This document shows, in pieces, positions 33,211 through 47,640 of a stretch of 64,000 nucleotides of DNA. Both the position numbers and the translations under genes were made by a program. Numbering within the stretch: position 1 is the stretch's first letter; each line of letters starts with the position of its first letter. The DNA lies in assembly GCF_963662255.1 (NCBI RefSeq), contig NC_085051.1, forward strand, positions 53,979,101-54,043,100. The letters are read 5' to 3'. Below the pieces are notes generated by a model, which saw nothing but the letters and a program-made list of their open reading frames with translations, was not told where the DNA came from and ran no database searches. The stretch is from Cinclus cinclus (lineage: Eukaryota; Chordata; Aves; Passeriformes; Cinclidae).

Positions 33211-36200
33211 CTATAAGCAAAAAAATAAATGTAAAGGAAAAGGTAGAGATAAACCTAGGTTTTGAAATGAAGTGGGAGGAGGAAATCTGCTATTCTGCCA
33301 GTATGTAGGCAGATTTTTTTTAAATTTTATTTTAGTTTTCCACTTTCTCACAAGAAAAGAAGCAGCAGGGGTACCTGTGAGCTGCAGCCTGTGGTCACTC
33401 ACTGCTGGCCCTGTCCCATGGCCAGGCAGTAGCACTCTCCTTCTCCTTCCAAAGGAGATGACTGCTTGGGAAACTCACTCCTGATTGATGACCAGTGTGC
33501 TTTAGACACGGGTGTAAAAAGGTCAGCTTTTCACTTCATGTATCTTTATCTAACAAATAAACAGAACTGGTTTCTGCAGGTTTCACCCCAGCCCTTGGGT
33601 TTTGAGGGAGGGATGTTATTGCTCCAGCAGCCCCAACAGCAATGACAGGAGCCTCAGTCTTCAACCTGCAGCTGGTTTTGTCTCTCTCACTATCTTTGGG
33701 GGTGACATCCAGCACCACTGTCCCCAGCACAGCTCTGCTCCCTCCTGTGACAGGTTAGATCCAAGCAATGGCTTGGCACACCCCGTAAGCACCCCGAAAA
33801 CCCACTTTAAGGTAGAGCCGCAGTTTTATTTCTATTAAAGTCTTGTGTGTGTACTCCAGCCTAGAATCCTGAGGGATTGACACAGGATTGCCCCTTAAGC
33901 TAGCAGCAGAATCCATTTCCATAAAGCCACTTTCCATCCACCTCTGTATATGTATGCAGAAACTCATAGAAGACATGGACTGCCAGCAGTTTCCCACTGC
34001 TCCATGCCTGCCTTTCAGCCTTGCCTAACTTTGGATTGATCATCCAGGATCCCCCTCCCTGGGGTGAGCACCTGCTGCAGGCAGAGATGTTCACCCAGAC
34101 CCAGCTTCATCAGCAGGCCCCGAGCGTGCTGCATGAAAATAATTAACACACATAACAAGGAAAGGGAGGGGAGAATAAATTATATGCAAATTTAGTCAAG
34201 GAGCATCACAGAACTAATTAAATTGGATAGGAAAGCTGACAGTACAACAGCCACAGAGACTTTTCCCCTTCTGCTCACTAGAAAAAATCTTGGTTAGATG
34301 GGCTTATTATAGCCTGGTGCAGAGCAACCAGCTATAGGTTTGGGGTTTGGACTTAAAAGCCACATTTACCATGGACAAAACTCATGTACAAGAAGCTTAT
34401 TTAATGTGTGTGTATGGGGAGATTATTTAAAACATTTAAAAGCAAAAGGCACAGAAGGTGCCTGTATACCTCTATTAGCAAAAGCCCGTCATAGCTGGCA
34501 GCACAGATGGAAAAAAACCTCTAATAAGAGATTGTCACCACATAGGAAGGGCTGGAAATACCCAGTGGTAATTCTCTTTGTAAATGAAAAATGAGTGCAG
34601 AAGAGGAATAAATATCAAATATCCAGAGACACAAAGAAAAATTTCCCCACTCACAAAGTTTCTGAAGCCCATCAGCAAAGCCCAGTTTTACACAGTGGTG
34701 GGGGCAGAAGAGATCCCTTCCCAGACCCTGCTTCCACCCTGTGGCACCGCACGTCCTGTGTCACAGCTCCACTTGCAGGGTGCAGCTGGGCATTGGTACA
34801 TCCCTGCACAGCAGCTCCAGCCTGGCTGCTTTGAGAATCAGTGTGCACCATGATCCTCCCCCCAGGACCTTTTTTCTGGTTAAATACCAGTTCTTTGAGC
34901 TCTTACAGAGCTGATTTCAGCCTTGGCTAGGAATTACATTAACTCCTGGAACCTGAGATGACCTGCCCATGTGCAAAACTTGGGTGCTAGCAGGGATACA
35001 TGAGCTCTGGTGCAGGGTCAGAAGAGATCTGTAGTACCTGAGGGATTCTGTCAATCAACCTCTTTTCCTCACCTGAAAAACTCAAAGCATTGGCATTTTC
35101 TTACCTTGTAGAAAGGCTGAGAAGAGGATGCTAATAAAGATTACAAGGCGCTCGGAGTCTAAAGAAGCAAGTGCCATAAAAACACCTTTAAACGACTGAT
35201 GTGTGACTTGTCTCTTGCATTGTGACAGGGCCATGCACAGCCAGGTTTTTCATGAAAGGGTCTTTTCTGGGGGCTGAATTTTCCTGCACAGGCTTTGAGT
35301 TGCAGAGTGAAGAGGATGGAGTGGGATGCAGGTGGCTGACTGAGCTAGGCTCACCAACTGATAATTGCATCAATTATTGTACCGGGGGAATGTGGAAAAT
35401 CTCCTGTTATAGACAGAAAGAAAAGTCTGTAGAGGCTGCTATTTTCACTTTCCCAAGGCCTGTGACTGCCTGACACAAAGACAGCTTCCCGGCCTTTATG
35501 CCTTCCATGGGAAGCTTTCCCTCTTGGTGAGTTTTCAAATTCCCTTTAACAAGTCAAATCCTGTCAGGCTTGTCTGTTCACCTCACTTCTTCCCTTCACA
35601 TTCATCCATATCCTGCAGCATGCTGGGTGCCTCCAGTGTAAGCCACAGGTGCCCAGCCATGGCTCCTTGGCTTGTGCCATGCAGAGAGCCAAGGACAGCT
35701 TTCTGAGCCACCACCGTCCTGAACTCCACACGGTCATTTTCAGAACTGTATATCCTAGAAAGAAATGGGAAGGTCTTTGTGTTATGTGGCATGAGACCTG
35801 TCACTTTTCTTTTCAGTTCCCCAGTTCCCCTGACAGAGGGATGGAAAGGATAATCATGGGAACTCCTCTACATGACCAGTGAGTGCCTTCTAAGTGCATC
35901 CCTAATACAGTACTATTCAACTTAGTACCTCTCCAGGAGTGAACAAAACCAGCATTTTCACCCCTCAGCCCAATAACCTTCTCACTGAGAGAGCAAGAGA
36001 AAGGCAGTTTGAAAAATTTAATTTTATTTTAGAAATGCTTGGCACCAAGCAGAAGTCAAAGAAAGAAAGATAAAGCTCTTCTTGGAGTTATCTCTCTTTT
36101 TTTCCCATTCCTATCATCTTCTAATCAAACCAGCATGAGATATCAAGCAATTGCAATGCTATTTGCTCCCTGCTGGATACAACAATTAGCCTAAGATATC

Positions 36201-39200
36201 TAATGAAAGGAATTAAATTCTACATGTTTTATAGCAAATAGCTTTAATTTTAATTACAAATCCCAAATACATCATCTTCAATAATGATCAGCCCATCACA
36301 TCTGCTAGGGGCTGATGAGGATTTGCCTTTTGTATGGTTTGGACTGAAAACTAAGCCAGACTTTTCCACACAAGAGCCCTAATGGACAATGGAAATTAGG
36401 GTACAGCAAGGATCAGAGCTCACAAAATCCCTGAAGAATTTCCCAGAGTCTTAGGCTGTTACCAGAAGGCTCTTCCTCTGCAGCTGTGAGAAACATCCTT
36501 ACACATCAGATTGGGATTTGGGGATATATTTCACTGCTGAGTGCCTGTTACAGCTCCCCATTTGGACTCCATCCACACAGTCCATTATATCTGCAACTAA
36601 AGCTCATTTTAGCAATTGTATTATGCCAGGTATCTGTCCCTGAGCACAAGGCACCCCTTGGCAAACAAACAGCAGTCCATTAAGAGCAGGAGAGGGCTCA
36701 GGGCACCTCATCTCCCAAGCCTCCCCCACTCTGCCTAAACTGGAACTGGTGGTACTGGAAGGTGAGGAATAGTCCAGAGGCAAATTCTCTCTGCCACAGC
36801 TGTCTGTGAGCCTGCCAGCCTCTGCTCAAGAGCCCACAGCAGGGTCCATAAACTGTCTCCATGTCCCTGCTGATGACTTTTGATTCCCTGTCCCAGCAAA
36901 CAAAAAGTCTCTGATGGACCCTGCTCTGTCCTGATCCGGTTTTGCTTTTGTTCTGAAATCTTTGCAGGTAGTTTTATTACCCACTACGTGCCTGGCAGTA
37001 ATTGCCAAAAAACCCATGTCCCTTCTGAAGGGAAAATAGCGATTTTCTAAGTCATTCACACACTTGTGAAAGTTTTACCTGAGAACAGTTTGGAAAAATG
37101 GGTAAAGTCTCCTCCTCAAAGTTGTATTTTTCTTCTTTGAGCACAGAAACAACTAAAAAGAAAGTACAATGTGGATTTCTGTGGCTGAAATCAGGCTGTG
37201 TTTTTGTGATAAGGGTGATAAGGTCTATGTAAATGCTCTGTTGGGGTTTTTTTTGCTTCATATTTTTATTCCAATATATTTTAATGAAATAGTGAAAATA
37301 AGCTGTGTTTGGGTCAACACATAATATGAAATTTTTATTTTTACCAAAATTGGAATAGAAGCATCACAGAAAGACCAAGCTTTTATTGCTGGGGGAGATT
37401 CACCATTTCCCTCCAACTCTCCTGTTCCATGTTTGCTAAATCCCAGAGAGCTGTACTACAGCAGAAAAAGCCCAAAGCAAATACCTCCTGCCTGACAGCT
37501 ACGGAGACATGAACACCTGAAGGGGTTTTGTAGTTCTGCCCCATCCTGCAGACACACCTGGCGCTCATGGGCATCACTGAGCAGCCCTATGACCCCCGAT
37601 GGCTGCGAAAGACTGAGTACCCCTGCTAGTTCTTAAAGACCTTGTAATATACTGGGCGATCACTCCATGTTCATGGCATTGTAGCTGACCTTCATTTTCA
37701 TGTTATGATACCTCTTATTCCCACGGGCCTCCTAACTGCTTGCAGGGGCTACAATTTATACCTGTCACTTACTCACAGACACCCCTGAGAGAGCTGCTGT
37801 TGCACAGGCTTGCATTTTCAATTCCATTTGTTGCTCAGAAGCAGCAGGAAATAAAAAATAAGGGTGAATCCTGGTTTCTGTTCATCCCAACATGACCACC
37901 CCCATAACACCAGCAGCTCTCCCCTGCTCCACCAGTGGGTTTTGCCTCTCTGGCTGTAGGGCTGCCTGACCACACACAGATCTGAGACACTGCTGCCATC
38001 CCAGAGACAGGCAACAGTAATCCATCATCCGTAATCTTTGTGCTGCACATCCACACTCCATCCTCACTGATTTGTCTCCTCCAGCGTCCCAGCATAACTA
38101 ATAACACCAGCATTTATAACAGCGGTATCACGCTGTGTTCCCCATCTCGCTCCGTAACTCATACATGGTGATTTATTTGCTGTGGACACAACTAGAAAAC
38201 ACATTTTCTGCTTCCCTCCCCTCCTACGTGCAGTGTAACACCACTGAGGGATGTGGATACAGTGCAGGGGCAGCCAGGTCAGGGAAGCATCGCCATGGCA
38301 AAGCCCCAGGCCAGCTCAGCCCAGGGTCAGGAGCCAGGCAGCTGCTTGGTGTCACACTGCTCTGCTGGGATTTAGCATCTTCTCTCTGCATTCTGGGCAA
38401 AAGCCGGACTGACCTGGAACGTCGTACTCCAGTGATCTGCTGGCTGGGATGATAGATTGCCAAAAGAACCAAAATGTCAAAAAGTATAAATGGTGTGTTG
38501 GAGGGAGCTTCAGGAGATCCTCTGGAGAGGACTGTGGTTGAAAAGAGATTTACCAGTGTCTGAAAGTCCTGCATAAAATGTTTGCTCTGCCCATATTTTA
38601 ACCTCTTCTGAAAAAGAGACTCCACAGGTCCCAGCAACCTGTTGAGGTGCTTTTCCCTCCCTGCATTTAACACAATTCCTTTTGCCATTTTGTCTGGTTG
38701 TGTGTAGTGGCCATGGGCAAAAGCTAGTTATTATGAATATACCATGTTTATATACATTGTATACAATATGTGTATTTCATGAAGTGAAACAACTAGGACC
38801 TAATCAATTCCTCCTTTTTTCTGAGCTTTCTCTTGCCCTTTGTCCCCATTCCCCTGGTGGGTGTACGCCTGTGGGTTTCAGTGCTGGGAAACATTACCTG
38901 GTGCCTCACCATGGTGATACAGGGTGACGTAGTGGCACCACAACAACCATAATTCAGGAGGTGAAACAGTAAAAGGTCTATAGCGCCAGCCTTTGTCTTC
39001 CTCTAGCCTTTCTTGGGGATTCCTGGTTCAGGAAATCACCACAAGATCCACATGCAAGGCTGGTTCCATAGCCAGGGCTCTGGAGTGGGATCCCTGCAGG
39101 TTCAGAGCAAGGAACTCGCCCTCCATCTCCTGCATCCCTTGTCTGGCACTATCAGCTTTCACAAGGAGGGGTTGTCCCTCCATCCTACGCTTAACACACA

Positions 39201-40060
39201 CACATGCAAGTTTAATATCTGGTTCTCAGTTTAATACAGAAAATATAAAACCTCAACATCCCTTGCTAAAGTGGAATTTTCCTTTTACGTAAAACACACA
39301 TTTCCTTCCACATATAAAACACAGTGCCTTTGTGCTGTAATCTGTTCCCCAAATTGCTCTGCTTTGATCATTCATATAGAGCATTTTCTGAGCATGGGGC
39401 AGGGAGTGGTTTAAGATACAACATCAGCTTTACCTATCATCACCAGAAACACCTGTCTTGGGGGTCTGGCATGTTTAGATTTCTAATGATATAACTGTCT
39501 CCAGAAAGCTCTAGAGGTTTGCTGGCTCTCAGGCTTTAAGGTTATGACAGTGATGTATGGAAAAATCTATCTCTGAAGAAGTAAAGGTTTTTAACATTTA
39601 TTCTGTCATCCGAAACATATCGGGAGTAACTAGGTCAAAGTGGGGTTACACGTAGTGAAGGGAGTAAAAAAAAAAACAGAAAGAACAAGTTAAAAATATT
39701 CTACAATTCTAAAGGGAACATTTTCAAAATATTATATTTAAAAATACTCATTAGTCTTCTTTCATGTGTGATTTTGACTATCTTGGAATTGAGAATTTTA
39801 TACTGTGATTTTCAAGATGTTTAAATAAAATAGGAAAACTTTATCAGAGCCAATTGCACTGCCTCTTGTACAACTTTTTTCAATAAGGGAGATAAAAAAG
39901 ATTAATTTTTAAAGCAGTTGTTCTTTTAAAACACCCACATTTAAATCACCTATTTTCATATCTTTTTTAAATAATAATAACAAAAAATTAAACAGTGATA
40001 TGTGTTCACGGCAAGCTGCTACCCCCATTTTCCCAATCTCCCTCTTTTTTTTTTTCTGAT
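33211..40060. other. Long stretch of non-coding DNA
   Basis: Nearly 7 kb with no recognised transposon tail, LTR, RNA gene or convincing exon. GC content rises locally near 34680-34870, 37840-38110 and 38240-38440. Short frames in these patches (for example minus strand 36826-37059 and 37835-38113) lack paired splice sites. Confidence 0.4.
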
Positions 40061-40160
40061 TAGACTATAAATTCTTTGAATAAAATATTGTCGCTCAGTG
40101 TGGGAACTCCCAGAGGCAGGGACTCCCTGGGTGTCTGTGCACTGCCAGCACAATAATATA
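40061..40160 (+). mobile_element. Possible ancient amniote SINE/LINE tail
   Basis: TTAGACTATAAATTCTTTG, AGGCAGGGACTCCC, TGTCTGTGCACTGCCAGCAC and AATAATA appear in order. They resemble the conserved end segment of ancient amniote elements of the MIR/L3-like kind (TAGACTGTAAGCTC..., GGCAGGGACTGTC..., GTACAGTGCCTAGCACAAT). A roughly 30-base insertion separates the first two blocks. The assignment rests on recollection of the consensus and is tentative. Confidence 0.35.
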
Positions 40161-43100
40161 CTACTCTGACAGAGTCCAGCTTTGTACTAGAGCTTATAGC
40201 AATCACAGGAAAAGAAATACAGCTCCACTTTATGGACTTAATGTGGACCATTTAACTTTTGCTTGCATTTGATTAGGAAGATAACCCCTGAACGGAACAC
40301 GGACCAGATAGCTTTAAATAATTGCCCTGGATCTACTGACTTTGGCAAAGTGGTCAGTGGAAAAAAATGTCCAAGTCTTCATTCAAGGACATGAAAAGAC
40401 TCCTGAGGCATCTGGCCACTAAGCAACCAGGAATGGAAAAGTGCTTGGCAGCTGGCTCCAGTGAAATGCAGCCTATGACCTGCTGGAAGATTATCCAAAT
40501 CAAAGCATTGATGATGATAGCTCTAGCAAACGAGTGAATGGCAGAATACAAAGGTGTTTCTGACAACATCTATACAGTACAATTCCCTGTTCCCAGTAAG
40601 ACACTGGGAGCATAGAGAGGATAATGTTGTTACCTGATGCATTGCACAAAATCTTCACCAAAATGTTCACACAAACATAAGAAGGTCTTTGAGTTTAGCA
40701 TGTTTCAGCCTGTGCAGGGAAGTTCTGAAGTTTCTCTGAGTTTCACCTCTGAGTTTTTTGTGTCCCTGACTGTACACTTTCACACAGATAAGCACCTTTT
40801 CCCTCTCTTTCTCTACGATGTGGCAATGTCAAACAGCTTGTGCATCCCTGCAAAATGGGCAGTTACTGTAGGCATGATACTTACATGTAACTATTGTCCA
40901 AGAATGGTTTTTATATATCTCTTTTTATGCAACCTTGATAAATGTGGCCTGCTTAATATGGCTAAGATGAATGAGGCAATAATTTCTGGACAAGACACCA
41001 GACAGGCAGACTGGTTTGATTTACAAGGTTATGTTAATAAATACTGCTGGCATGTTTTGTTCTTCAGGTTGCTGGATGTGAGCTTCTGCTTCTGGGCTGT
41101 TGTCAGTGCAAGGCTGTGAATTCACCTGCTGCTGCTGAGTTATAAGGGGGGAGGTGCTGCAGGGCTGAAAGGAAAACAGGGTGAGAGCAGCTACCTGAGT
41201 CAAGCTGCAGGTGCAGTTTTTGCCATGTGAGATCGGTGCTGCAATTCGTGGTGTCAGAAAATTACAGGGACTTCACCGTGTCTCCAAGATGGTAAATATT
41301 CAAATACCCAGTGTCTTGGCAGTGCAACATTTCTTCTGCATGTTGTGTTTTCTCTTTCGTAAGGAGAAGCTTGTGTTGGTGTGGAAGTTGCTGGATTTTA
41401 GTTATGTCCAGCAGCCCCAGAAGGCTCTGGGGACCAGAGCCTTCCCCCCAGTGTGAAGTACTGGGGGCAGTGACTCCCAGGGCTTGTGGCACTCCAAAAG
41501 AGCTGTGTCCAGCACAACCCCCAGAAGCAAATGAGGGCTGGTCTCATGTCAGTGAGGGAGACCTCTGGGCAGGAGAGAAACTCCGCACCTTACAAACTGC
41601 ATCAGGTTCCAAAGTAGAGTGACATCAGCATGTGTCTTCTCACACAAATGAGAATGTGTCCCCAAGGACATGAGGTGTTCTTGTAATCCAAATCCTACTA
41701 GTTGCCCTAATTTTCTTCCTTCAGTCAGCTTTTATTTCTTGAAAACCTTTAGAAGAACTTATCAGTCAATGTTGCCCTATGTCCATAAAATATAAGTAAA
41801 TTAATATTTATTTATTAGAAAATGGTCTTAGACAAGACATGGTGGGAATGTTGCACATAATGAGAAATAAAAGCAGATTCCAATCCTTGCAAATCTTAGA
41901 GAAAAGTCCCAGCTTGAAGAGTTTTGAAAGAAAATCAAACAAAACAAAACAAACACACACCCCAAAAAACTCCACAAGTATCACGCCACCAATCATGACT
42001 TGTCATTATTTTTAGTCCCTGAATTTTTATATCATACACCAGTCACAAACTTTCAACTTTGAATTTGTGTCATAAAATTGTATTTTGGGACAGGTGGGAG
42101 ACAGTAATGTGAGAGAACAGGCAGTGAGTGACTCCCCTCCTACCTTTTCTCCTTGCACATGGTGTCAGCAAAACATTTCTACACAACTGCTGGTACAAGT
42201 TTACAGAGACAAAACTATAGGAATAGAACTAAAATGCCCAAGGCCAGAGGCACATCAAAATTCCTGTGGCATCATTGCACCAGTTCATAATTTGCAGAGA
42301 AAAATACATACTAATTTTTATTTCTGTGTGCTCTCTTTGGCTGCACTTTGCCCCTTTTTAAAGCTACAGCCTTATTTCCTTTCAGCCTTTCAAATCTTTT
42401 ACATGGAAACCATTTCTGTATCATTGTTGTGCAGTGGCTGTTGGTGCCATTTATTGGAAACATCAGCCTTTCACTTCTACTTCAGTAAAGCTAACTGGGA
42501 ATAGGAAACCATGAATCTTGTTTTGGTCATAAAAACCCAGAAGTTAAATAAGCCACCTGGCATTTGTGGGTTTCTGCTCACAGGTGCTTCTCTCTTGTGG
42601 CTGGAGAAAGAGGATATATTTTATGTTGCTGTCCTTGACATAGTAAGTGTGGATTTATCTTGGGAAAAAATTTCATCCAAGTGGCTTCCCCTAGCAGAAA
42701 ATTACACACCTCTACCACTCTGTCTGCCCAAGATATTCACCTTGCCTCTGGTTTTAGCTGAGGCTCAGAGTATGCCAACAACCCTATCACTCTGCTGCTG
42801 GACCTGATGTGGAGCATTTCTACCTTTACATTTCTAAAGGAAATGCATGTAAGCTAAGCTTATAGAGCTTAAGCCTGGAAAAGGCTGTCAAAATCTGCCA
42901 CTCTTATGCCCTGTCCCACCCCAGTTTATTTGCCCCCAGATGTTACATAGACTCAGGGATTTATCCCCAGTTCTTCAGCAGTGGTAGACATCCCAGTCTG
43001 GAGTTTTCTGTGTCTCTGCTTTGCACTGCTCAGGAAAACAAAGCAGTCACCCAAGTAGGAGTGTAAGGAAATTCTTTCAGGAATTGTTATCCATTTATGA

Positions 43101-43822
43101 AAGGAACTGGAACAAGGGCTAAGCAACCTACCTGTCACCTGAAGTGACAGAGGGGATGTCCTGGACATTTATATTTCCCTTTTAAATTTGTTTTCCAAAT
43201 TTCCAAAGTACAGAAAAATTGTCATTTTAGAATAAATATGCTTATTCTCAGCTTTTGCAACTGAATTGAATGCATGACATGCATGAGGATTTTCTTTTTT
43301 TTTAACTTCCTGAAAAATAACCCACAGTTTCAGTACAGTCAGAGACTTGTTCACAGGCAGAACCTTGGCTGAACCCCACTAAAATGGGGCATATTGGAAT
43401 CCTGTCTGCTCCCAATTGGCCCAGGAAGAGGGACTAAATTCTGGGAAAAGGTGCTTGCACCTACAGTAATAGGTGGCCCCCAAACTTGCACCAAATGCAA
43501 TTTAATTAGAGGTTAGATTTTTCTGTGGTCTTTGGGTATCTGAAGTGTTATGAGCATGTATGGGATCAATGCTGGCATATTTTCACTTTCCCAGACAGGA
43601 GTGACAGTAACTGAGTGACAGTGAGGGACAGTCAGTGAGATTGGGATGGTGGAGTGCAGAACAATGCCATGGTAGGAACAGTCTGGCAAAGGTGCCTGTT
43701 TACTTCATTTGCAGGCACAATTTGTCAAGGTAATTTCTCATCCCAGCCCCAAAAGTGAGTAATGCTGTCAAGACTGTGATAACCATGTGTTTCCATGAAA
43801 ATATGCCAGTAGCCAAAATTCC
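40161..43822. other. Non-coding DNA, no recognised element
   Basis: Unique sequence. An AAAAC/ACAC tract lies near 41938-41962, and a patch of short AGTGACAGT-type repeats lies near 43597-43640. Frames of up to 160 codons (40637-41119) have no motif or splice support. Confidence 0.4.
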
Positions 43823-43876
43823 GTTTCCTTTCCTCTTTCTCCCTTTTCTCTCCCTCTCTGCCCTCTCTCCCTCTCT
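43823..43876. repeat. Polypyrimidine tract
   Basis: About 54 bases of almost pure C and T (TTTCCTTTCCTCTTTCTCCC, then CTCTCCCTCTCT-type sequence) with only two G interruptions. It is followed shortly by ACATACTCAG, an acceptor-like end on the plus strand. No exon follows that I can support. Confidence 0.8.
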
Positions 43877-44174
43877 ACATACTCAGGTATATAATAGCCT
43901 TTGTACACCTTACCAATCTCCTGTGAACCAGTAGATGCCCAGAAATTATCTCTATGCAAACTCCTAGAAAGGGCAAGCACAAAGTAATCCATCTTATTTC
44001 AGCATCCAAAATGTATTGCAAGGAGGAGTTTCTCAGCTTAAATTCAGCCTTTTTTTTTTCTTCTTTTTTCAAACCTGTTAATCTCACCACTGGTCTCCTG
44101 CTTGGAGAAGTACAGAGCAGTTCCTCCCTAGCTGCCCTGTGCATGCCAGTCCTTGTTTTATAATCTCTAATTAT

Positions 44175-44335
44175 ATCCCACCTAGACCAAACCTTGTCTG
44201 AACTGTAGCATACTAATCTGTGCAGCCATTCCTTCCCCACACATCTGGGTATCTGTGCTGTCTTTTTCCAGCCTTTCTCTCTCCTTTTAGAAATGACCAG
44301 AGCCAAGATGCACGCAGTACTCAGTATGTGGCTGC
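44175..44335 (-). mobile_element. Possible diverged antisense CR1 fragment
   Basis: Segments such as CATACTAATCTGTGCAGCCA, TTTTTCCAGCC and CCAGAGCCAAGATGCACGCA followed by GTACTCAGTATGTGGC follow the order of an antisense CR1 (CCAGAGCTGGACGCAGTACTCCAGGTGTGG-like). Similarity is weak and discontinuous, so the assignment is tentative. Confidence 0.33.
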
Positions 44336-47300
44336 ATATAATTCAGTTCTTCTTTCTTCCTAATAATTTCTAGCTGGTTGTTTATTTGGTGATGATTGAT
44401 GATGGTAATCTGATGATTATACCCTAGAATTTGTGGAGGTCTAAGATATTGGGGTAAGGGGTGCAATAAAGCACATTGCCATTGCTATCAGATATGTGGG
44501 CCCTGGCAGTGGTGGGGGCAGGAAGAGAATTATTCTGCGAAACTCTGGGAGCTAAACTGATTTTTAGCCAAAATGTAGTTAGCAAAGTCACCAAGAAGGC
44601 AAAGGGACTGACCAGGGCTCGACTGGAATATGGGATCAAGCAGCAACAAGAAATTGGTAGGGAGTTGCAAACCTATCAGAAGAAAGGAAAGAATCCTTCA
44701 AAGCCAAGAACAAAGCAGCGTCTGTCGGGGACAGGCAATGAGTTAATTGAAGCATCTCCCTGCTCTCCTCCTCCCTGGCTATGGGAGCACCTGCTATCAC
44801 TTAAGGGCAGCTCTCACTGTCACTTTCTCCTTTGCTTCACGTGCACTTGCTCATCCTTTGAGCTTTAATCTTTTACTATTGATTTCCACCCTGTTAGCTG
44901 AAATATTGTCCTCCTCTTTGAGAAAGGCAATCGCCCAGACCACACCATTGCAAATAATATGTACTTTGGAAAACAATGACTGAATTCTTGCATTATCCGT
45001 TGAAGCAAAAAACACTCTACCCTGCCTAAAAGAAAATGCTCTGCAGAGATAAGATCATAGAAATTCATCAAACTGGCTTCAGGGGTTTTGTCTGTGTGCA
45101 TGTGTAGTCTTTTTTTGTTTTCTTTTTCTTTTAATTTGCACCGCCCTGGAGAGATGCTGAGATTAAAATGCATTATCCTTAGATAACCAATGCAGTGAGC
45201 TCTGTCACTCAGAATTCAGACTATAATTCACTCTCTGGAAATTGCAGATCCACCCTGAGATAAATTTCAGCTACAGTGCAAATGAGCCAGCTACAGTTTT
45301 ACTTGCATATTTAGTTTGTATCTATGTATATACAAATCTTCTGATAAACTGCCATAAATCTGCTACCATATGGTTCAACGATTCAAAAGAGAACTGTGTG
45401 AACATAAGGGGTTTTATTCCTCCCTCAAAATGTCACATGAGAAATAAAATGTATCCACGTCTTATCTGTTGATCTGTGGAACTTTAAAGCCCATCGATTT
45501 ATTTTGTTATTATTATTATTTCACTAAAACATGACACATTTGATAGCAAAAGCTACTGTTAAATCTGACTGCCTCAGATTTGATATCTCAATCTATAGCT
45601 AAAAGTACTTAGGTAAAGTTAGGCCCATCTTTTCGGGCAAGTGCTCCTTTTTCTGGGACATCTGTACTATCAGTTTAGCATTCTCCAGATTTTCACGTTG
45701 GGACATGTAGGATTTCCCTCTTCCTCATGCCATTTCCTGGCTTTTCTTTTGTAATTATGTAGTAGAAGTGCCTCTTAAAACTTTCTACAAGAGTATTACA
45801 TCCATAACAAGAGCAATTCCATTTTAGTAGCAATTCAGTTATAATGGAAAGACATATTAAATTGGAGGTGATGTTACAATAAAAATCATGCCATTATAAA
45901 AACAATAGAACATTAAAACCAGTATTATAACAGAAATATTTTAATAAAGGCACTAAATAAACCAAACAAAAGAAAACCAGGGATGAAACAGGGACAATAA
46001 GAGTTTTTTATTGCCACACTGATTTTGCTTTGTTTTAATGTATTGATGGAATATTTCATTGCAACAGCTCCATAATTTTATCATAAATGTAAGCCATAAA
46101 GCATGCTTCTTGCAGGCAGTGTAATTATTTAATTTCCTTTCCAACAGTAGGAAAGGGCATGTGCAGTACATGGAAAAAGTAGAATGAATTATGGACTGGA
46201 TGGAAATCCCTTCCTGCTGTGAAGGAGGCTGTATTTCCTGCATTTCCTCTGCCAGAGGAGATGTAGAGGGAGTGGGGAGAGCTGGTCCACAAGGACCTTC
46301 CTGGGAGAGTGTGTGGCATGAAGAAAAGTGATGGCAGCATGGCCAGGAGTCCCTATAGTGCACCTAAAAAATAAGTGTGGGTAAAAATATTCCTTCTGGA
46401 GAGAAGTAAATAATTGGTAAAAAGTCTGTTCAATTCCACAAAGATGGATAGATGAAATGTGGTTTAAAGTTGTGTTAAACAACTTTTAAAAATGCTTTAA
46501 GCAGCTCACCTTTACTTTTTTTCTTTGGGAGTAAAGCCCTCTCCCCTTTTACAGAAGAGCGTAGAGAAAACTCCTGGTGTGAGATTTGCATACATAGCTT
46601 CTGTCCAGAATGTGTTCAGTGTAAGAGAGATGGGGGTAAGAGTGGGGAGAGAAGAGGGGTTTTTTTAATTGCTTTCAAAACCTTACCAACAGTTTATTTT
46701 GAAATTTTGTAAATGCAATTGAACCATACAGCACAAGTGGGGAGTTTTCTATCTCAGTTTTGGGGCTCTGCTTCTGGGAATCCCAGCAAAGGTGAGGCTA
46801 TGGGAATTTCAGCTTGAAGGAATTTTTTCTGGCTCCTTGGTGGCCTCTGAAGTGCTGGGAGCCCAAATTCCCATATCCCCAGCTGGACTCTTATTGCCCT
46901 TATCACCCTCTTTACCCCTTTCCAGACAACTCCCACAGATTCTGTTTCATCATTGCTCAGTTAATTTAAATGAAGTCTTTAGGGTGTGGAAAATCATGCA
47001 AGTCATGTGTTCATAGTGTTTTCCAGTTCTGAGTCATGAGTTCTTCTTTGTTTATTTAACAAACAATGGAAATATAAGCAATTATCAACGAGTCTGACTG
47101 TGGGGATGTCAGCCCTTGTGATAAGCTTTATTTTTAATAAACATCATTCCAGCTCAAACCCTAAATTTTTTTCTTCAGAATATATTGTAGTAAATACTAG
47201 TCCTTTAAAAGCCTAGAAAGCCTAAGAAGCCACTGAAATCTCTAATTGAAATGCAAATGGAAAGCCCCTGGCACACCAAATCAATTTTTTCTCTTAATAG

Positions 47301-47600
47301 GGGAGGGAAATAGAATGTGACACTGAAAAGTCCCGATGCTCTACATAAGGACAAAGCTTCCTAAGTGGTCTGGTGCAAAACAGAAATTCCTGTTTGTTGT
47401 AGTTCACACTTTTAAACTGTTCCACTATCAAGTGATGATGTGACACAATTAAGAGGCTGCTGTTAGGTTACAGGAGCCATTTTCTTCAAGGTGCAAATCT
47501 CCCTTAAGACCATAAAACAAGCATTTCCAAGCTGACATCTGCAGTGTCTGGCCTCACTGTATTTACACCTGCTCCAGACAAATTCAAGTAGAAGTGTCAG
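44336..47600. other. Non-coding DNA, no recognised element
   Basis: AT-rich unique sequence with an ATT repeat near 45505-45520. Open frames on both strands (for example 44476-44868 plus and 45953-46363 minus) show no recognisable domain. Confidence 0.4.
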
Positions 47601-47640
47601 CTCTGTGCCTCATTGCTCTGTGTCTCATTGCTCTGGTTCT
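47601..47640. repeat. 15-base tandem repeat, about 2.5 copies
   Basis: CTCTGTGCCTCATTG (47601-47615) is followed by CTCTGTGTCTCATTG (47616-47630) and a partial third copy, CTCTGGTTCT. One substitution separates the two full copies. Confidence 0.85.
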
